A DNA stretch of 64,000 nucleotides from Dryas octopetala (Eukaryota > Streptophyta > Magnoliopsida > Rosales > Rosaceae). This document shows, piece after piece, positions 11,629 through 22,995 of this stretch; the first letter of the stretch is position 1; every line of letters starts with the position of its first letter. The notes beneath the pieces were generated by a model. The model was not told where the DNA came from. It was given only the letters and a program-made list of their open reading frames with translations, and made no database searches. Both the position numbers and the translations under genes were made by a program. Location of the stretch: contig OY992834.1 of NCBI GenBank assembly GCA_963921425.1, forward strand, positions 1,798,001 to 1,862,000. The letters are read 5' to 3'.

Positions 11629-11917
11629 GTTTGGACTGCAGGACAGGTCTGGACAGCACTAAGTAGTAAAAATATTAGTATGAGACAGTTTTTCTGGTTG
11701 AGGAAGAAGATGTAGAGATGGCCAAATGTTAGGGAAAGTGTCCATAAGAGCTCAGTACAATTGTCCCCTCCAAACACATGGGTTACCTCAGGACAGAATT
11801 TCTTCACTCATGACTTACTTTGGCCATCTCTACCTTCTTCTTCCTCCACCATAAAAGCTGCCTCCCAATGGGATTTTTACTCTTTTGTACTATCCGAACC
11901 TGTCCTGCCTTCCAAAC
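11629..11917. repeat. Long imperfect inverted repeat (hairpin) in the 3' region of RVE6-like
   Basis: Arms 11629-11728 and 11817-11917 pair over about 100 nt at roughly 80 percent identity with almost no indels, around a loop of about 90 nt. Outer ends read GTTTGGACTGCAGGACAGGT and, reverse-complemented, GTTTGGAAGGCAGGACAGGT. The inner match is TAGAGATGGCCAAA. It starts 30 nt after the stop codon, so the RVE6 transcript could carry it. It may be a MITE remnant or a young miRNA-like precursor. I could not find a clean target duplication or a known miRNA. Confidence 0.65.
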
Positions 11918-13186
11918 AGAACCAGAAGCTTTCTTCTTATCCTGTTGGCGATGCTTGCATTTCAAATGTAATCTTCCACAACTGGGGTGGACACCAGAAG
12001 ATCAGGAAAAGGACAATCATCAGAAAGCTTCAGGTTTCATCTAGGTGTTGACTTTATGTGCTACGCTACCACTTTGTAAGTGTAGTGAGCTCATTGACTA
12101 CACAGTATGTTAGTAAATTTTGGCAATTGGTGTTGTATATACCAAGAAATGATACATTTTGCGGGAGTGTATAGTTGTCCAAGTTGTTATGTGAATGTTC
12201 TTTTGTACAGTGCTGGATTCTTGTGTATTCACTTCGTTTTTATTCACAGTAAATGTGGGGTTATGTGATTTGGGTAATTTCCTCTTGAAACTAGATATGT
12301 TTTGATTTGTCGAATATGATAATTTTGGTTATATCTGTACTTTACTGTTGCAAATTGCAATCCATGCATGTTTCATAGATTCAGGAGATGCTTCATTAAT
12401 TTCCATCTTGATAAAAATCTTTTGTCATGCATGCTTAATGTTGCTAAATAACAAACTTCTAGTGACACTGGCTTAATAAAACAGTCATCTTATGCTTTCC
12501 CTATTGGCTCCTTTATACCATTTATCATTTTTACCAATGGGGGTGGGGTACTCCATAGGAAGTCTGGTTCATATTCACTGATGCCTTGTTCGGGTTGCAG
12601 AGTCACCAAAGCTGCCAAATTATCATCCATGGCTATAGTGGTTCTGACAGTTCTGTTCTACTTGATTTCGCCTTCATTATTGTAGAGATCTTAAATTTTT
12701 AAGCTTGGGTTGGAAAAAGTATCAGGATTATAATTTATGCTCACTCATGAAACCATTGATGAATCTAAAGATTATCACGTATCATAGGCTGAGAAGTGCT
12801 TCCACCCAGTGGAGTATAAAGAGGTTCAATACTGAAAAGCAAGCACCTGATATAATAATCAACAGACAAATCCAACCGACCTGGTAAAGACGGGAAAATT
12901 AAAAAGAAAAATATTCATTTTTTTAAGCTTCTCAAGCCTTTCTTTTTTTCTTCTTGTCTTACTTGCATTTCTTGGTAAAGAGTAAAGACTTAAAGGTTCA
13001 CATTTTTTTAATAGAAACTAAATGTCAAACTTGAGCCCTAAACATTCCTCCTGAAACGTGTAAAACAAATATCTACGATCGCATGGTCTATTGATTGTGT
13101 ATCGTTGATAGTAACTGTTGATATTGACTGGGGTCCACGGAAGATGACATTCAAAAACGGTCCATGCCATGCATACTGTTTCCCAA
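11918..13186. other. Intergenic, 3' flanks of RVE6-like and CBE1-like genes
   Basis: Convergent 3' flanks. The ORF crossing 11761-12051 is largely the right arm of the hairpin read as protein and has no recognisable domain. Nothing else is supported. Confidence 0.5.
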
Positions 13187-16100
13187 CTATGGCCAACCAA
13201 GGTAAAAGGGTGTCCCTGCGTTGAACTCAGTTCCATCTGAAAGACTCTTGAAAGCCATTTCATTAGTGCCGCCATAGACCTGAAGCCCTGAAAACACCCC
13301 AAACTCCAGAATTATTATCTCAGATAAAAAACTCGGAAGATTTTTATTACTTTGTTTCTTTTTTACCAAGAAGAAATTTGTTAGTTCTTATCAATTTAAC
13401 AGACTTCCAACATAGTACCTGAATTTGGCATTCCAAGGAATCCATGATTTGGCGGCTGGTAGTTAAATGGAAAATCTTGAGTATCGCACAGCTCCTGCAT
13501 GTAGCAAGATTGATCATTTGGAAGATGAGTCATTGCACCTCTTGGCAGTCCGTTTAGTTGGTGTTGAGGAATCCTTCCTGGAATGAGTATCTGCTGCTGT
13601 TGATGATGTGGGTGCACATGAGAGTGATGGAAAACACCGGGAAGTATACTTGTAGAGAAAGGATGCTGGGATGGCCCGTGAGGATTGAAGTTTGGGTTTG
13701 TGGATTTCATTTGAGAACTCATATGAGCTGGTTGAGAATTGAATGGATGGAAATATGTCTTTCTCTGATTTGATTGTGCCTGATGAAATTGTTCATGACT
13801 TTTGCATGCATGTAGTCCAAGACTGTTATGAGAAGTCCTCAATCCAGCCATAACATCATAGGAGTTACAGAAGCAAGTGGAACCTTCTGAACTCAGTTGA
13901 GTAGATTTTTCATCTTTGGTGGCAACACTCAAATCTGTAAGCTTCCTAGAAATATCAACTGGTGGACTTGAGCTTACCCTATCAGCTTTGACTGGATTTC
14001 CTTCAAGCATAAGTATGGGGTTATTTTCCTCGTTGGGTATACACCTGAAGTCATCCACTGTAATTAAGCTGTCCTCATCAGGCAAACAAAATTCAATGGG
14101 CAAACTGTCTTTTTCATCAAAGCAGCTGACTAAATTGAGTTTCAACCCAGGCTCAATTTCAACATCTGATCTGATTTTGGGTACAAAATCATCAGAGACT
14201 GACTGATTTTCCCTGCTCTTACTCTGCTCAGAATAGCTTGAGAACATATTGTCTTCACAACTGATCTCAATGAGTCCATATTCGTTAATTGTTGAAGGAA
14301 AGAAATTGTTATCTTCAGCAGGAAAAGGGAACTTGCACAGTACTGGAACATCATTCCTCGCTGACCTGCCTACAGAACTTTGTTGAATGCCAAAAGATGC
14401 ATCAGAGTTTCCAGCATTTCTTGGGCATAAAATTTTTAGCACATTGTTGTCAGTTCTATTGTCACCAAGATGGAGTTCGTGTGGTCCTATATTTAGCTTT
14501 GAATATGCTGCCATATGCTTTTGTTCTGTCCCCTTCTGTAATATGAAAAGTAGGTGCTGGGATGCATCATGATTATTAGCAGAATTTTGCTCGCCATCCT
14601 CTGTATTACAACCATCCCGGAGCATAGAAGAACTAATTTCATTAGTCTCTGAGTGAACATATTGTTCAAGGTCCATGCATGTAAGATCTCCCTGAATGGC
14701 AGCTGGATGTTTGCATCCATATGATTGCTCAGAGGTTCCATCTGCGGCAGAATTCAAAAGTTTGTCTGGAACTTCGTTTCTGTTAGAAGAAAAACTAGTG
14801 GAGGTTTGCTTGGTGGCATTTTCATTTGACACTCCATGAGTTACGGATTCAGCTCCTTCACTGCTAGAGATGCCACAGGTAGGCTTCTCCTCTGGAGAAA
14901 AATGTACATAATTTTAGCTTCTCTCCATGATTCAGCCAGTAAATTTAGCAAGTTACAATAATGGAAAGAGAGCAAAAGGTTCCAGTTGAAAGCACATGAA
15001 ACTACTAAAGAACAACCTGCATTTGCTACTCTACCTATAACAGGAAACTGATGAGCAAATTTACAACTACAAATTCCAGGGCTCTTGGTCAGATTTGCAG
15101 TGAGATCAGAATTCTGTGGGCATAACAAAAAAACAAATGGTGTGAGACAGAATAAAACATTAATAGGCAGTAGAGTTTCAATCCCTGAAAAACAAATGCA
15201 CAGTAAACTGATGAGCTAATTTAGAACAATAACTTGCAGAGCTCTTGGCGTGATGCAGTATGATAAAAATGCTGTGCACATAACAAAGAAACAAAGGGTG
15301 TGAGACAAAATAGAAAAAGACTATGCAGTAGAGTTTTCATCCTAAACATTTTACATAAGGAAAACTTACATGCATATGACAAAGATGATTTAGAAATTTT
15401 ATAATCATCCCTGTCAGACATGAAATTGTCATATGCTGACAAAATAATCATCCCTGTCAGACATGTCACTTGAAACTAATCATCCCTGTCAGCAAGTTGA
15501 AACTAATCATGTGACACAAAAATATAATAACTAGTAAAAGAAAAACATATTATACATAATAGTTATCTAGTGTATCAAAAGAACAATGCCTTAGTCTGAA
15601 CTTGCTAATTCTCACATTTATGGATTGAGAAGTGTAGGCATGTTTATACATTTACTCTGTTTCAATATCCAACAAGCACAATGACCCATTAACTCTGCTA
15701 TGAAGGGATTGGATAAGGATTTTGTTTCAATATTCTTCTTGAGGGATCTGCTCATAAGACCTGGGGGTAATTTGAGTCTTACAGGAGTTCGTTTGGAAGG
15801 ACTGTTGGCAGAATTGTCAACTGAAGCAGGGGATGCTACACATTCCTCTGAGATTTCCCATTTGCTTCTCTTCTCATTTACAGAATCCTCCGGCAGAGTG
15901 ATGAATTTGAAATTTTCGTAATGATCATCTGAATTCTTCTTTTGCTTCTCTTGGTTCGCTTTTTTCCATTCTTTCCCCATCACCTCAAATAAATCTGGTA
16001 GAGTCAGTAATTGACATTTGCATTAGGAGACTTCTTCAGTGATCAATCTTAAGAAGCAAACCAAAAAGACAAGCATGCACTACATAACTACAAAGCAAAC

Positions 16101-17472
16101 GTCTTTATTTTTAAATGCAAAAGCATGAGGTAACTACAGGAAGGAGATCACACCTCTTCTCCTTCTTTCCTCCTCTTCTTCCTTCTGACTCAGACACTCA
16201 GAAGAACCAAATGTTTCATCATTATATAAATCCCAAGGGTTTCTCACTGAATGATTCACTGCCTGAAGGAATATAAATTGGGACTTTTAAGCAGACTTCT
16301 TTGGCTAAACCTCCATTCAATAATTTTATGACCAAAAACAGTATTGAGCATTAATACATAACTACAGACTTCATATGAGAATGTTGGCTGTTATAATGCA
16401 GTAATGTCAAACAGAATAAAAGGTATCAACCAGACCTTATAGAGGCTTGGAGGCCGATATGGCTCTTTGCTCCTATGGAGTGAATGAGGGCTATTGTCTT
16501 GAAACATGGGAGCAGAAACCCCAGCAATGTGTCTACATACACCCAGGAAACCATTTCCGAGAAATCCACATTCAGAATTTTGTAGCAAACATTTATGTTG
16601 GTCGTGATGAAATCTTCCAGAATCTGTATTGTTATATGAACAGATAGACAATTAACAAGTAATACTATTTTAGAGTTTGAATATCATCGTAAGAGAACCA
16701 AATGCACCGAATATTCTCCAAAGTCAGAGAAAATAGAGCACATAATCGGAAAGGTTAAAGACAGTATAAGAAAAACTTAAGCCACACACCTGAATCACGA
16801 GAAGATTGTGATAAACCATTACTCCAAAAATCAGGTTCACTGAGTACCATAAAAAAAAAAAAAAAAAGTTCACTGTTCCGGAACAATTATCAAATTAAAG
16901 CTTAAAACCACAAAGCTATAGTTATAATGTTTAAACTAGCAGGCATCAAGTATCTTACCATAAAATTGATGGTTCGATCCCAGTAGGTAGTTTTTCGCTT
17001 GCAACCAATTTTGATAAAGAGAATAGAAAATCCCTTGTATACGTAATTCTTGACTGTCTGAAGAAAAACAAAACAAAACAAAACAAAACAAAACAAAACA
17101 AACAAAAATCAATTATCAGCTAATTAGGCCGCAATAAAATAGTGCACCATGTCATAGTAAACGACATGTAGCAATATTAGCTTATCACGTTCCGATAATT
17201 TAAGCAATTTTAATGATTTGAGTAAAAAATCACAATCTCTATAAAAAATAAAAAAAAAAAGTAAAAAACATCACAAAGATCGGAATCATAAGATTCCTAG
17301 CTCATTTTCTATTCTTTTCCTCCATTTTCTTGGCAACCAAACGAGAAGTAAAAGCAAAATGTAGCATGGTATGTACGATTTGTCAAAAGGTGAGATAAAA
17401 TTACTTGGAGAGTTCTTGTGTATTCGGTTCAGACTGTGCCAGTAGATTTTGATCCTGACTTTCCGAGCTCAT
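13187..17472 (-). CDS. CBE1-like (At4g01290 family) eIF4E-binding protein
   Basis: Exons on the minus strand: 17472-17405, 17057-16959, 16839-16790, 16623-16436, 16262-16154, 15994-15656, then 15113-15035, 14891-13419 and 13287-13187. Residues 29-35 read YTRDFLF, fitting the eIF4E-binding motif YxxxxL-phi. Further on, SKEPYRPPSLYK, YNDETFGSSE, a Glu/Arg-rich helix and RLKLPPGLM match what I remember of At4g01290/CBE1, a plant cap-complex protein. The C-terminal part is low-complexity, with a His/Gln-rich stretch near HHSHVHPHHQQQQ. The long exon continues in frame past 13419 to a stop at 13396, but splicing to the last exon gives the ending NAGTPFYLGWP. The link between 15656 and 15113 is unresolved. 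A direct join breaks frame. Adding 15410-15370 (848 aa), or 15453-15370 plus 15271-15234 (875 aa), restores it. Confidence 0.7.
15036..15345. repeat. Degenerate tandem duplication spanning a CBE1-like exon
   Basis: Unit 15036-15190 and unit 15200-15345 share the same order of motifs: AAACTGATGAGC, GCTCTTGG, a GTG(G/C)GCATAAC or CACATAAC segment, GTGTGAGACA and GCAGTAGAGTTT. The first unit contains the exon 15113-15035. The second carries a decayed copy that still has a possible acceptor and donor (15271-15234). This looks like a local exon duplication. Confidence 0.6.
15402..15491. repeat. Three copies of a splice-acceptor-like repeat
   Basis: AATCATCCCTGTCAG occurs three times (about 15402, 15446 and 15477). 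On the gene strand each reads CTGACAGGGATGATT, so each supplies a possible AG acceptor within the unresolved part of the CBE1-like gene. Confidence 0.65.
16835..16875. repeat. Poly(A) micro-insertion with 8-bp direct repeat
   Basis: GTTCACTG at 16835-16842 and 16868-16875 encloses AGTACCAT plus A17. On the minus strand this insert gives a poly(T) tract just upstream of the third exon of the CBE1-like gene, so it may now serve as its polypyrimidine tract. Confidence 0.5.
17065..17106. repeat. (AAAAC)n microsatellite
   Basis: About eight AAAAC units. On the minus strand it reads TTTTG repeats right before the acceptor of CBE1-like exon 2 and forms its pyrimidine-rich tract. Confidence 0.9.
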
Positions 17473-17904
17473 TTTCTCGGGAAAGTTGGACTTTCTAATA
17501 AGTCACTTCAAATCACCTACAAATGTTTTCGGTCTCTCAGAACCCTTGAAGATTAAGACCTTTACACTACAAAATATTCACAAAATCTTTAATCAGCTCT
17601 CTGAGTTTCTTTGTACAAATAGGGAAACAAGAGGCAAAGGTTACGGTAGCAAAGAAAAGAAAAACCAAAGGTGACAATGAGAACAAATTAATCGACAAGT
17701 GACGTTTGAGATTCTTCGTATTCAAGATTTTCCGGGAAAATTTGTAGGGTTTTACAAAACATGCTTGTTTGGAGGGCTAGAAAGTGTGAGAAAATAAAAT
17801 GAGTTGCGTACAGAAGGAGATGGCGACCACCACCTGCTTTAGGCACCAGAGGTTCAGATGCTCAGAGCCATTGCCTATACAGCCATAGAGGTCTGGTACT
17901 CTGG

Positions 17905-17912
17905 TATTTATA
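17905..17912 (-). promoter_or_regulatory. TATA box, CBE1-like gene
   Basis: TATAAATA on the minus strand, about 430 bp before the chosen ATG. That distance leaves room for a long leader, which may hold an intron. Confidence 0.5.
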
Positions 17913-19800
17913 GGTCTATCATATTTATTATATTTTTTTGGAGAAAATCTGCTGTGGGATCAACGAACGTACATAATCTGAGCTTCAATGGGTGTCCGCC
18001 ACGTGAGAAGATTACACCCAACTTGCTTACTTTACTGTTGTTTCGCTGCTTGGTATTTGACTTTTCATGATGTGGCAGGCTACTATTGGTTGGGTCTTTG
18101 TGGAGCTGTAAGCTCCCAAACACGTTGCAAATAACGACCGCGCCGAATCAGTACCCAGCTTGTTATAAAAAGAAAAAGAAAAAGAAAATATTAGCTTAAT
18201 ACATCCCTGTCTATCTTAATGCCAAAAAATAGAAGACTTGTACGCCAAGTGTATGATAAGCGAATACATAATTCATTGGGGTCTTCACTTAAAAGTTAAA
18301 TTTTGGGATTAATATTTAATATGATATTAAAGTTACTAAATGTAAATTAGTAGTAACAGGAACTATTTATAACAACTCTCATATCGCTTAAAAAGAGATG
18401 TTATTTGTCCATGTATATGACCATTTAAAAAAAAAAGAAAGAAATGGGTGAGTGTTGAATATTTATGACTTTATTAAACACTTAGTCCACCTAATATGAG
18501 ATTGAATATCAATTTCACATTAACTAAGTGTCTGATTGCGCTTTAGATACTCATTGAAATTATAATATTCAATAAAACTATATATTTTATGTATTTGAAA
18601 TTAATGCTTCACACAAATTATGGAACATGAAAAATAAAAAATCATGTGAATTTTATTTTAAAGAAGTGTCATAAAGTTTTGGTGGGTTTCAATTAGTTTC
18701 TTTTTCAATATGGTTTTGAAATAAGCAGTGTTTCAATGAAAATTTTCGTTTATAAACGGTTTTTTTTTTTTTGGGTTGATCTTCTCACCTCCAATTCACA
18801 ATCAAAGTGCTTTCTTTTTCTTAATTGGAATTTTTGGGGCATGAATTGCCATTGTTGGGCTCTTAGACTTGGGGTCTATCAAATAAGACAGAAACGGTTA
18901 CATAAACCATCAATGCAAATCAACACCAAAACGGTTTCAAGAAAGTGACGGAATGTGAAATGGGTAAAGCACTGGACAGACAATCGAGCTTAAGTATTTC
19001 ACTTATCCCGAACACAGGAAACTTTTTGACAAAAGAAAAAAAAAAAAGAATACAGGAAACTTGTGTTTTCTAGTATGAATAGAAGCATGCATACAAAATT
19101 GCAACATATAAGAAGACTAGCTGAAGCTATTAATTTGCTTCTTAATCACACTTGTAACATCCTCAAGGAAACACTGTTTAGGCTCGTTGAGATTGTCTTT
19201 CAATGCCTGTGCTTTTCGTTTTAAAACACATCCAGACACTACATTTGCTAAGTTTTTCGACCCCAAAAAAAAAAAAAAAAAACAAAAACAAAAAAGTAGT
19301 TCCAGGTATTATTTTGCAATTTTAACTTTTGGTGGGTGTCATATCCATTCCAGGGCTTTTGCCATTCAAGCCTCCCATATCTTATTAGGTGGGCCTAAGG
19401 TCAGCTCGTAGACCAACCAAAAGAAAACTAGCAAAGAAATGGATTGCTTGGTTGGAACCGGTTTCGACTTAAATTCGAGTCACCATACCCGAGCTCTCTG
19501 TCTCTCTGAGCATTTTTCCGATGATCACTTTATGAAAGTCAAATTTTTCCAAGCATTACATCATTCACTTTTAACAAGAAAAAATTTAAACATAAAGAGG
19601 CAAACGAATTTGGGGAATCATCCAAATTATATTGATTTCGTAACAGAGTTTTCAAAATTATGCCCCAACTTGACACAGAAAAGTAAGACTCAGAAAATTA
19701 ACAGACACAAAATGACACCGACAGACAAACTTGACAGGATTAACACACACCGAAATATCTACAAACTAGTCAAAAAGTAATTACTGAGAAATTTAGAAGC
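17913..19800. other. Intergenic, CBE1-like promoter to HSP90 3' end
   Basis: AT-rich DNA. A direct-repeat-flanked poly(A) insert lies at 19014-19062. An open frame at 19439-19780 has no recognisable similarity and overlaps the HSP90 3' flank, so I do not call it. No RNA gene seen. Confidence 0.5.
19014..19062 (+). repeat. Poly(A) micro-insertion with 11-bp direct repeat
   Basis: ACAGGAAACTT at 19014-19024 and 19052-19062 encloses TTTGACAAAAG followed by A12 and GAAT. The tag TTGAC followed by A resembles the insert at 22901-22921. Confidence 0.55.
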
Positions 19801-22579
19801 TTAATCGACCTCCTCCATCTTGCTCTCCTCAGCACCATCGTCCTCCAAAGCAGGCATGTCAACATCTTCACCAGAAGCCTCGTCGTCCTCAATGCTCAGA
19901 CCCAGCTTCAACATCCTGTGAATCCTGGAAGCAAAAGTGTTGGGATCATCCAAGCTGAAACCAGAGGTCAAGAGGGCAGTCTCGAAGAGCAGCAGCACAA
20001 GGTCCTTCACCGACTTGTCGTTCTTGTCAGCCTCGGCCCTCTTCCTCAGCTCCTCCATGATTCCATTGTCAGGGTTGATCTCCATAGTCTTCTTGCTGGA
20101 CATGTAGGCGCCCATGCTGTTGTCCCTCAGAGCCTGAGCCTTCATGATCCTCTCCATGTTTGCAGTCCAGCCGTATTCACCAGTCACCAAGCAGCAAGGT
20201 GAGTCCACAATTCTGTCAGAGACAACCACCTTCTCGACCCTGTCTCCCAAAATGTCCTTGATGGTTTTGCAGAGGTTCTCGAAAGACTTCTTCTTCTCCT
20301 CCTTTTTCTTCTTCTCTTCTTCAGTCTCATCGTCAAGCTTGAGACCTTCCTTGGTAGCAGACACCAACTTCTTGCCATCGTATTCCTTCAACTGCCCAAC
20401 AGCGTACTCGTCAATTGCATCCACCATGAAAAGCACTTCATAGCCCTTCTTCTTAAGTCGCTCCAGGAATGGGGAGTTCTCCACTGCCTTCTTGCTCTCA
20501 CCAGTAATGTAGTAAATGTCCTTCTGACCCTCCTTCATTCTGGTCACATAGTCCTTCAAGCTTGTCAGCTCATCGCCGCTCTTGGTGGAGTGGTATCGGA
20601 GAAGGTCAGCCAATTTAGCTCTGTTCTGACTGTCTTCGTGGATTCCCAGCTTCAAATTCTTGGAGAATGCCTCGTAGAACTTGGTGTAGTCCTCCTTGTT
20701 CTCAGCAATCTCATTGAACATCTCAATGCATTTCTTCACCAGGTTCTTCCTGATCACCTTCAGAATCTTGTTCTGTTGCAGCATCTCACGAGAGATGTTG
20801 AGTGGCAAATCATCAGAGTCAACAACTCCCTTCACAAATCCAAGGTACTCAGGAATGAGCTCCTCACAATTGTCCATAATGAACACCCTCCTAACATAGA
20901 GCTTAATGTTGTTCATCTTCTTCCTGGTGTCAAAGAGGTCGAATGGAGCCCTCTTCGGGACAAAGAGAATGGCCTTGAACTCAAGCTGGCCTTCAACAGA
21001 GAAATGCTTCACAGCAAGGTGTTCCTCCCAGTCATTGGTCAAGCTCTTGTAGAAGGAAGCGTATTCATCCTTGCTGATTTCTTCAGGCTTGCGCAGCCAG
21101 ATGGGTTTCTGCTTGTTGATGAGCTGCCACTCGTGAGAAACCTCCTGGATCTTCTTCTTCTTTGACTTCTTCTCCTTGTCCTCATCAACCTCTTCAACAT
21201 CTCCTTCCTCTTCCTTCTTGGGTTCATCTTCTTCATCATCGCTTATCTCTTTCTCAGTTGTCTTCTCAGTCCAGAGGTAGATGGGATAGCTGATGAATTC
21301 AGAGTGCTTCTTCACAAGGTCCTTGATCCTCCTCTCCTCCAAGTATTCCAACTGGTCCTCCTTGAGGTAGAGGGTGATCTTGGTACCCCTGCCAAGCTGC
21401 TCTCCATTGACATCCCTAGTGATGGTGAAGGAACCACCAGCCTGAGATTCCCAGATGTATTGCTCATCGTCATTGTGCTTTGTGGTCACAATAACCTTCT
21501 CAGCAACAAGATAAGCCGAGTAGAAACCGACACCAAACTGTCCAATCATGCTCACATCGGCTCCAGCCTGCAATGCCTCCATAAATTCCTTGGTTCCCGA
21601 CCTTGCAATTGTACCCAAGTTGTTCACCAAATCTTCAGACAAAACAATAATCGACTTCAATTAGATAGACTACACATTACCTTAATCATAAAAGGCTTTT
21701 CAATTAAATTAAATGATACACAGTTTTCTAAGCAATCAGCCAAAGAGATAGTTACTTTCTATTAATATTTTGAAAAAATTAGTTACAGATATAGAACACC
21801 TATTTTTCAACATAATCGAAGGCAACAACACTCAATTCAATAATCTTGAATTTCTAAGGAGAAATAGGTACATTCATGAATTTCTTTAAAAATTAACGAC
21901 AGGTATAGAACACTTATCTCTATTCAATATTCTTGAATTTTCATAGGAACCAAACAGAACAATGAGAAAATCAAAAGATCGCAACCAAATATAATTACCT
22001 GCTTTGGTCATGCCAATACCACTGTCAATGATGGAAAGGGTCTTGTTGACCTTGTCAGGAACAAGCCTGATGAAAAGCTCTGGTTGAGCATCGAGTTTGC
22101 TCTTGTCAGTAAGGCTCTCAAATCGGATTTTGTCCAATGCCTGCGGAACAAAAACAAACACAATCAATATCAAAACCCTGAAAATCCAGATCCTAACTAT
22201 AACGTTCAAACCAACAAATACAAAACAAAAACAATCCGACATTACCACTGAAACGAAGTTTTAACTCAGAGATTAGGTTCTTGAAAATCAAACATAGCAA
22301 ATTATTGACAATTGTAGAGGTACATCGTTCCAAATAACTAGTAGTTGTTGATTTTCATAGCGTGAAATTATATGTAAATTTCTTTCTAAAGAAAGAGGCA
22401 ATATAAACAAGAACATGTAACAGAGAGAGCGAGAGACTTACATCAGAGGAATTGCTGATGAGTTCACGAAGGAAGATCTCCTTGTTGCTGTAGAAGGTGT
22501 TGATGATCAAACTCAAGAGCTGGTTGATCTCTGCCTGGAAGGCAAAGGTCTCAGCATCGGCCATCTGAACGTCCGCCAT
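19801..22579 (-). CDS. HSP90: Cytosolic heat shock protein 90
   Basis: Three exons on the minus strand, 22579-22442, 22140-21999 and 21632-19801, give 703 aa, the normal length. The N-terminal ATPase domain starts [20 protein letters not shown] and includes the [21 protein letters not shown] helix, GIGMTKADLVNNLG and [14 protein letters not shown] nucleotide-binding motifs. A charged Glu/Lys linker lies at about 215-245. The protein ends in MEEVD, the TPR-cochaperone docking tail, so it is cytosolic and not an ER, plastid or mitochondrial form. HSP90 folds kinases, receptors and NLR proteins with cochaperones. Position near RVE6 suggests the HSP90.1 orthologue, and heat-shock-element-like sites upstream agree with inducibility. 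No damage seen. Confidence 0.97.
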
Positions 22580-22724
22580 TCCGAGAAAGTGCGAGAAAGC
22601 GAGAAAAAATTAAAAGCTGTTTGGGAGAGAATGAGAAAAAGCGAAGCGAGAGAGCTGAGCGTAGAGAGATTATGAGATCTTGATTCTGATTACAACTGAA
22701 TTGAGGGGAGGCAATGAGGGGGCA

Positions 22725-22733
22725 TTTATATAA
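22725..22733 (-). promoter_or_regulatory. TATA box, HSP90 gene
   Basis: TTATATAAA on the minus strand about 150 bp upstream of the HSP90 ATG. Confidence 0.75.
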
Positions 22734-22768
22734 GGAGGAAGAGGAATGGCCAGGGCTTAACTACTGTG

Positions 22769-22810
22769 CTTCTGGATTCTTCTACTCTTCTCGCGACTTC
22801 TTTCGTTTCC
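22769..22810 (-). promoter_or_regulatory. Imperfect heat-shock element cluster, TATA-proximal
   Basis: On the minus strand several GAA units recur (AGAAGAATCCAGAAGC and neighbours) just upstream of the TATA box, in gap-type HSE spacing. Weaker than the distal sites. Confidence 0.4.
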
Positions 22811-22886
22811 CGCTTATGTTGGGGACCTGGGGTTTCCAAAGAGGGGATGGTAGGCCCAAACGGTGTCGTTTAGAGCTGGTTTTAAT

Positions 22887-22935
22887 AATTTAGGGGGTGA
22901 TTGACAAAAAAAAAAAAAAAGAATTTGGGGGGTGA
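22887..22935 (+). repeat. Poly(A) micro-insertion with 14-bp direct repeat
   Basis: AATTTAGGGGGTGA at 22887-22900 and AATTTGGGGGGTGA at 22922-22935 (one mismatch) enclose TTGAC plus A15 and G. It lies in the HSP90 upstream region, next to the distal heat-shock elements. Confidence 0.6.
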
Positions 22936-22940
22936 ATCGA

Positions 22941-22995
22941 GAACGTTCTGCATTCTATTAGGTTTCGTCAGTTACTCTGGAATGTTCTTTCCAGG
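22941..22995 (-). promoter_or_regulatory. Heat-shock elements, HSP90 promoter
   Basis: GAACGTTC at 22941-22948 with a further TTC at 22953, and GGAATGTTCTTTCC at 22979-22992, fit the inverted GAA/TTC heat-shock element. They lie about 360-410 bp upstream of the HSP90 ATG. Heat-shock factor control of HSP90 is well known. Confidence 0.65.

Noticed and set aside
11761-12051. A 96-codon plus-strand frame after RVE6-like
   Set aside because: Its first half is the right arm of the hairpin and its composition looks noncoding.
16971-16985. GGTTCGATCCC resembling a tRNA T-loop (B box)
   Set aside because: No matching A box or cloverleaf around it, and it lies in a CBE1-like coding exon.
19439-19780. 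A 113-codon frame near the HSP90 3' end
   Set aside because: No recognisable domain, no promoter features, and it overlaps the 3' flank of HSP90.
20144-21165. Long open frames on the plus strand across the HSP90 gene (for example 20590-21165)
   Set aside because: They mirror the codon bias of the minus-strand HSP90 exon and have no domain of their own.
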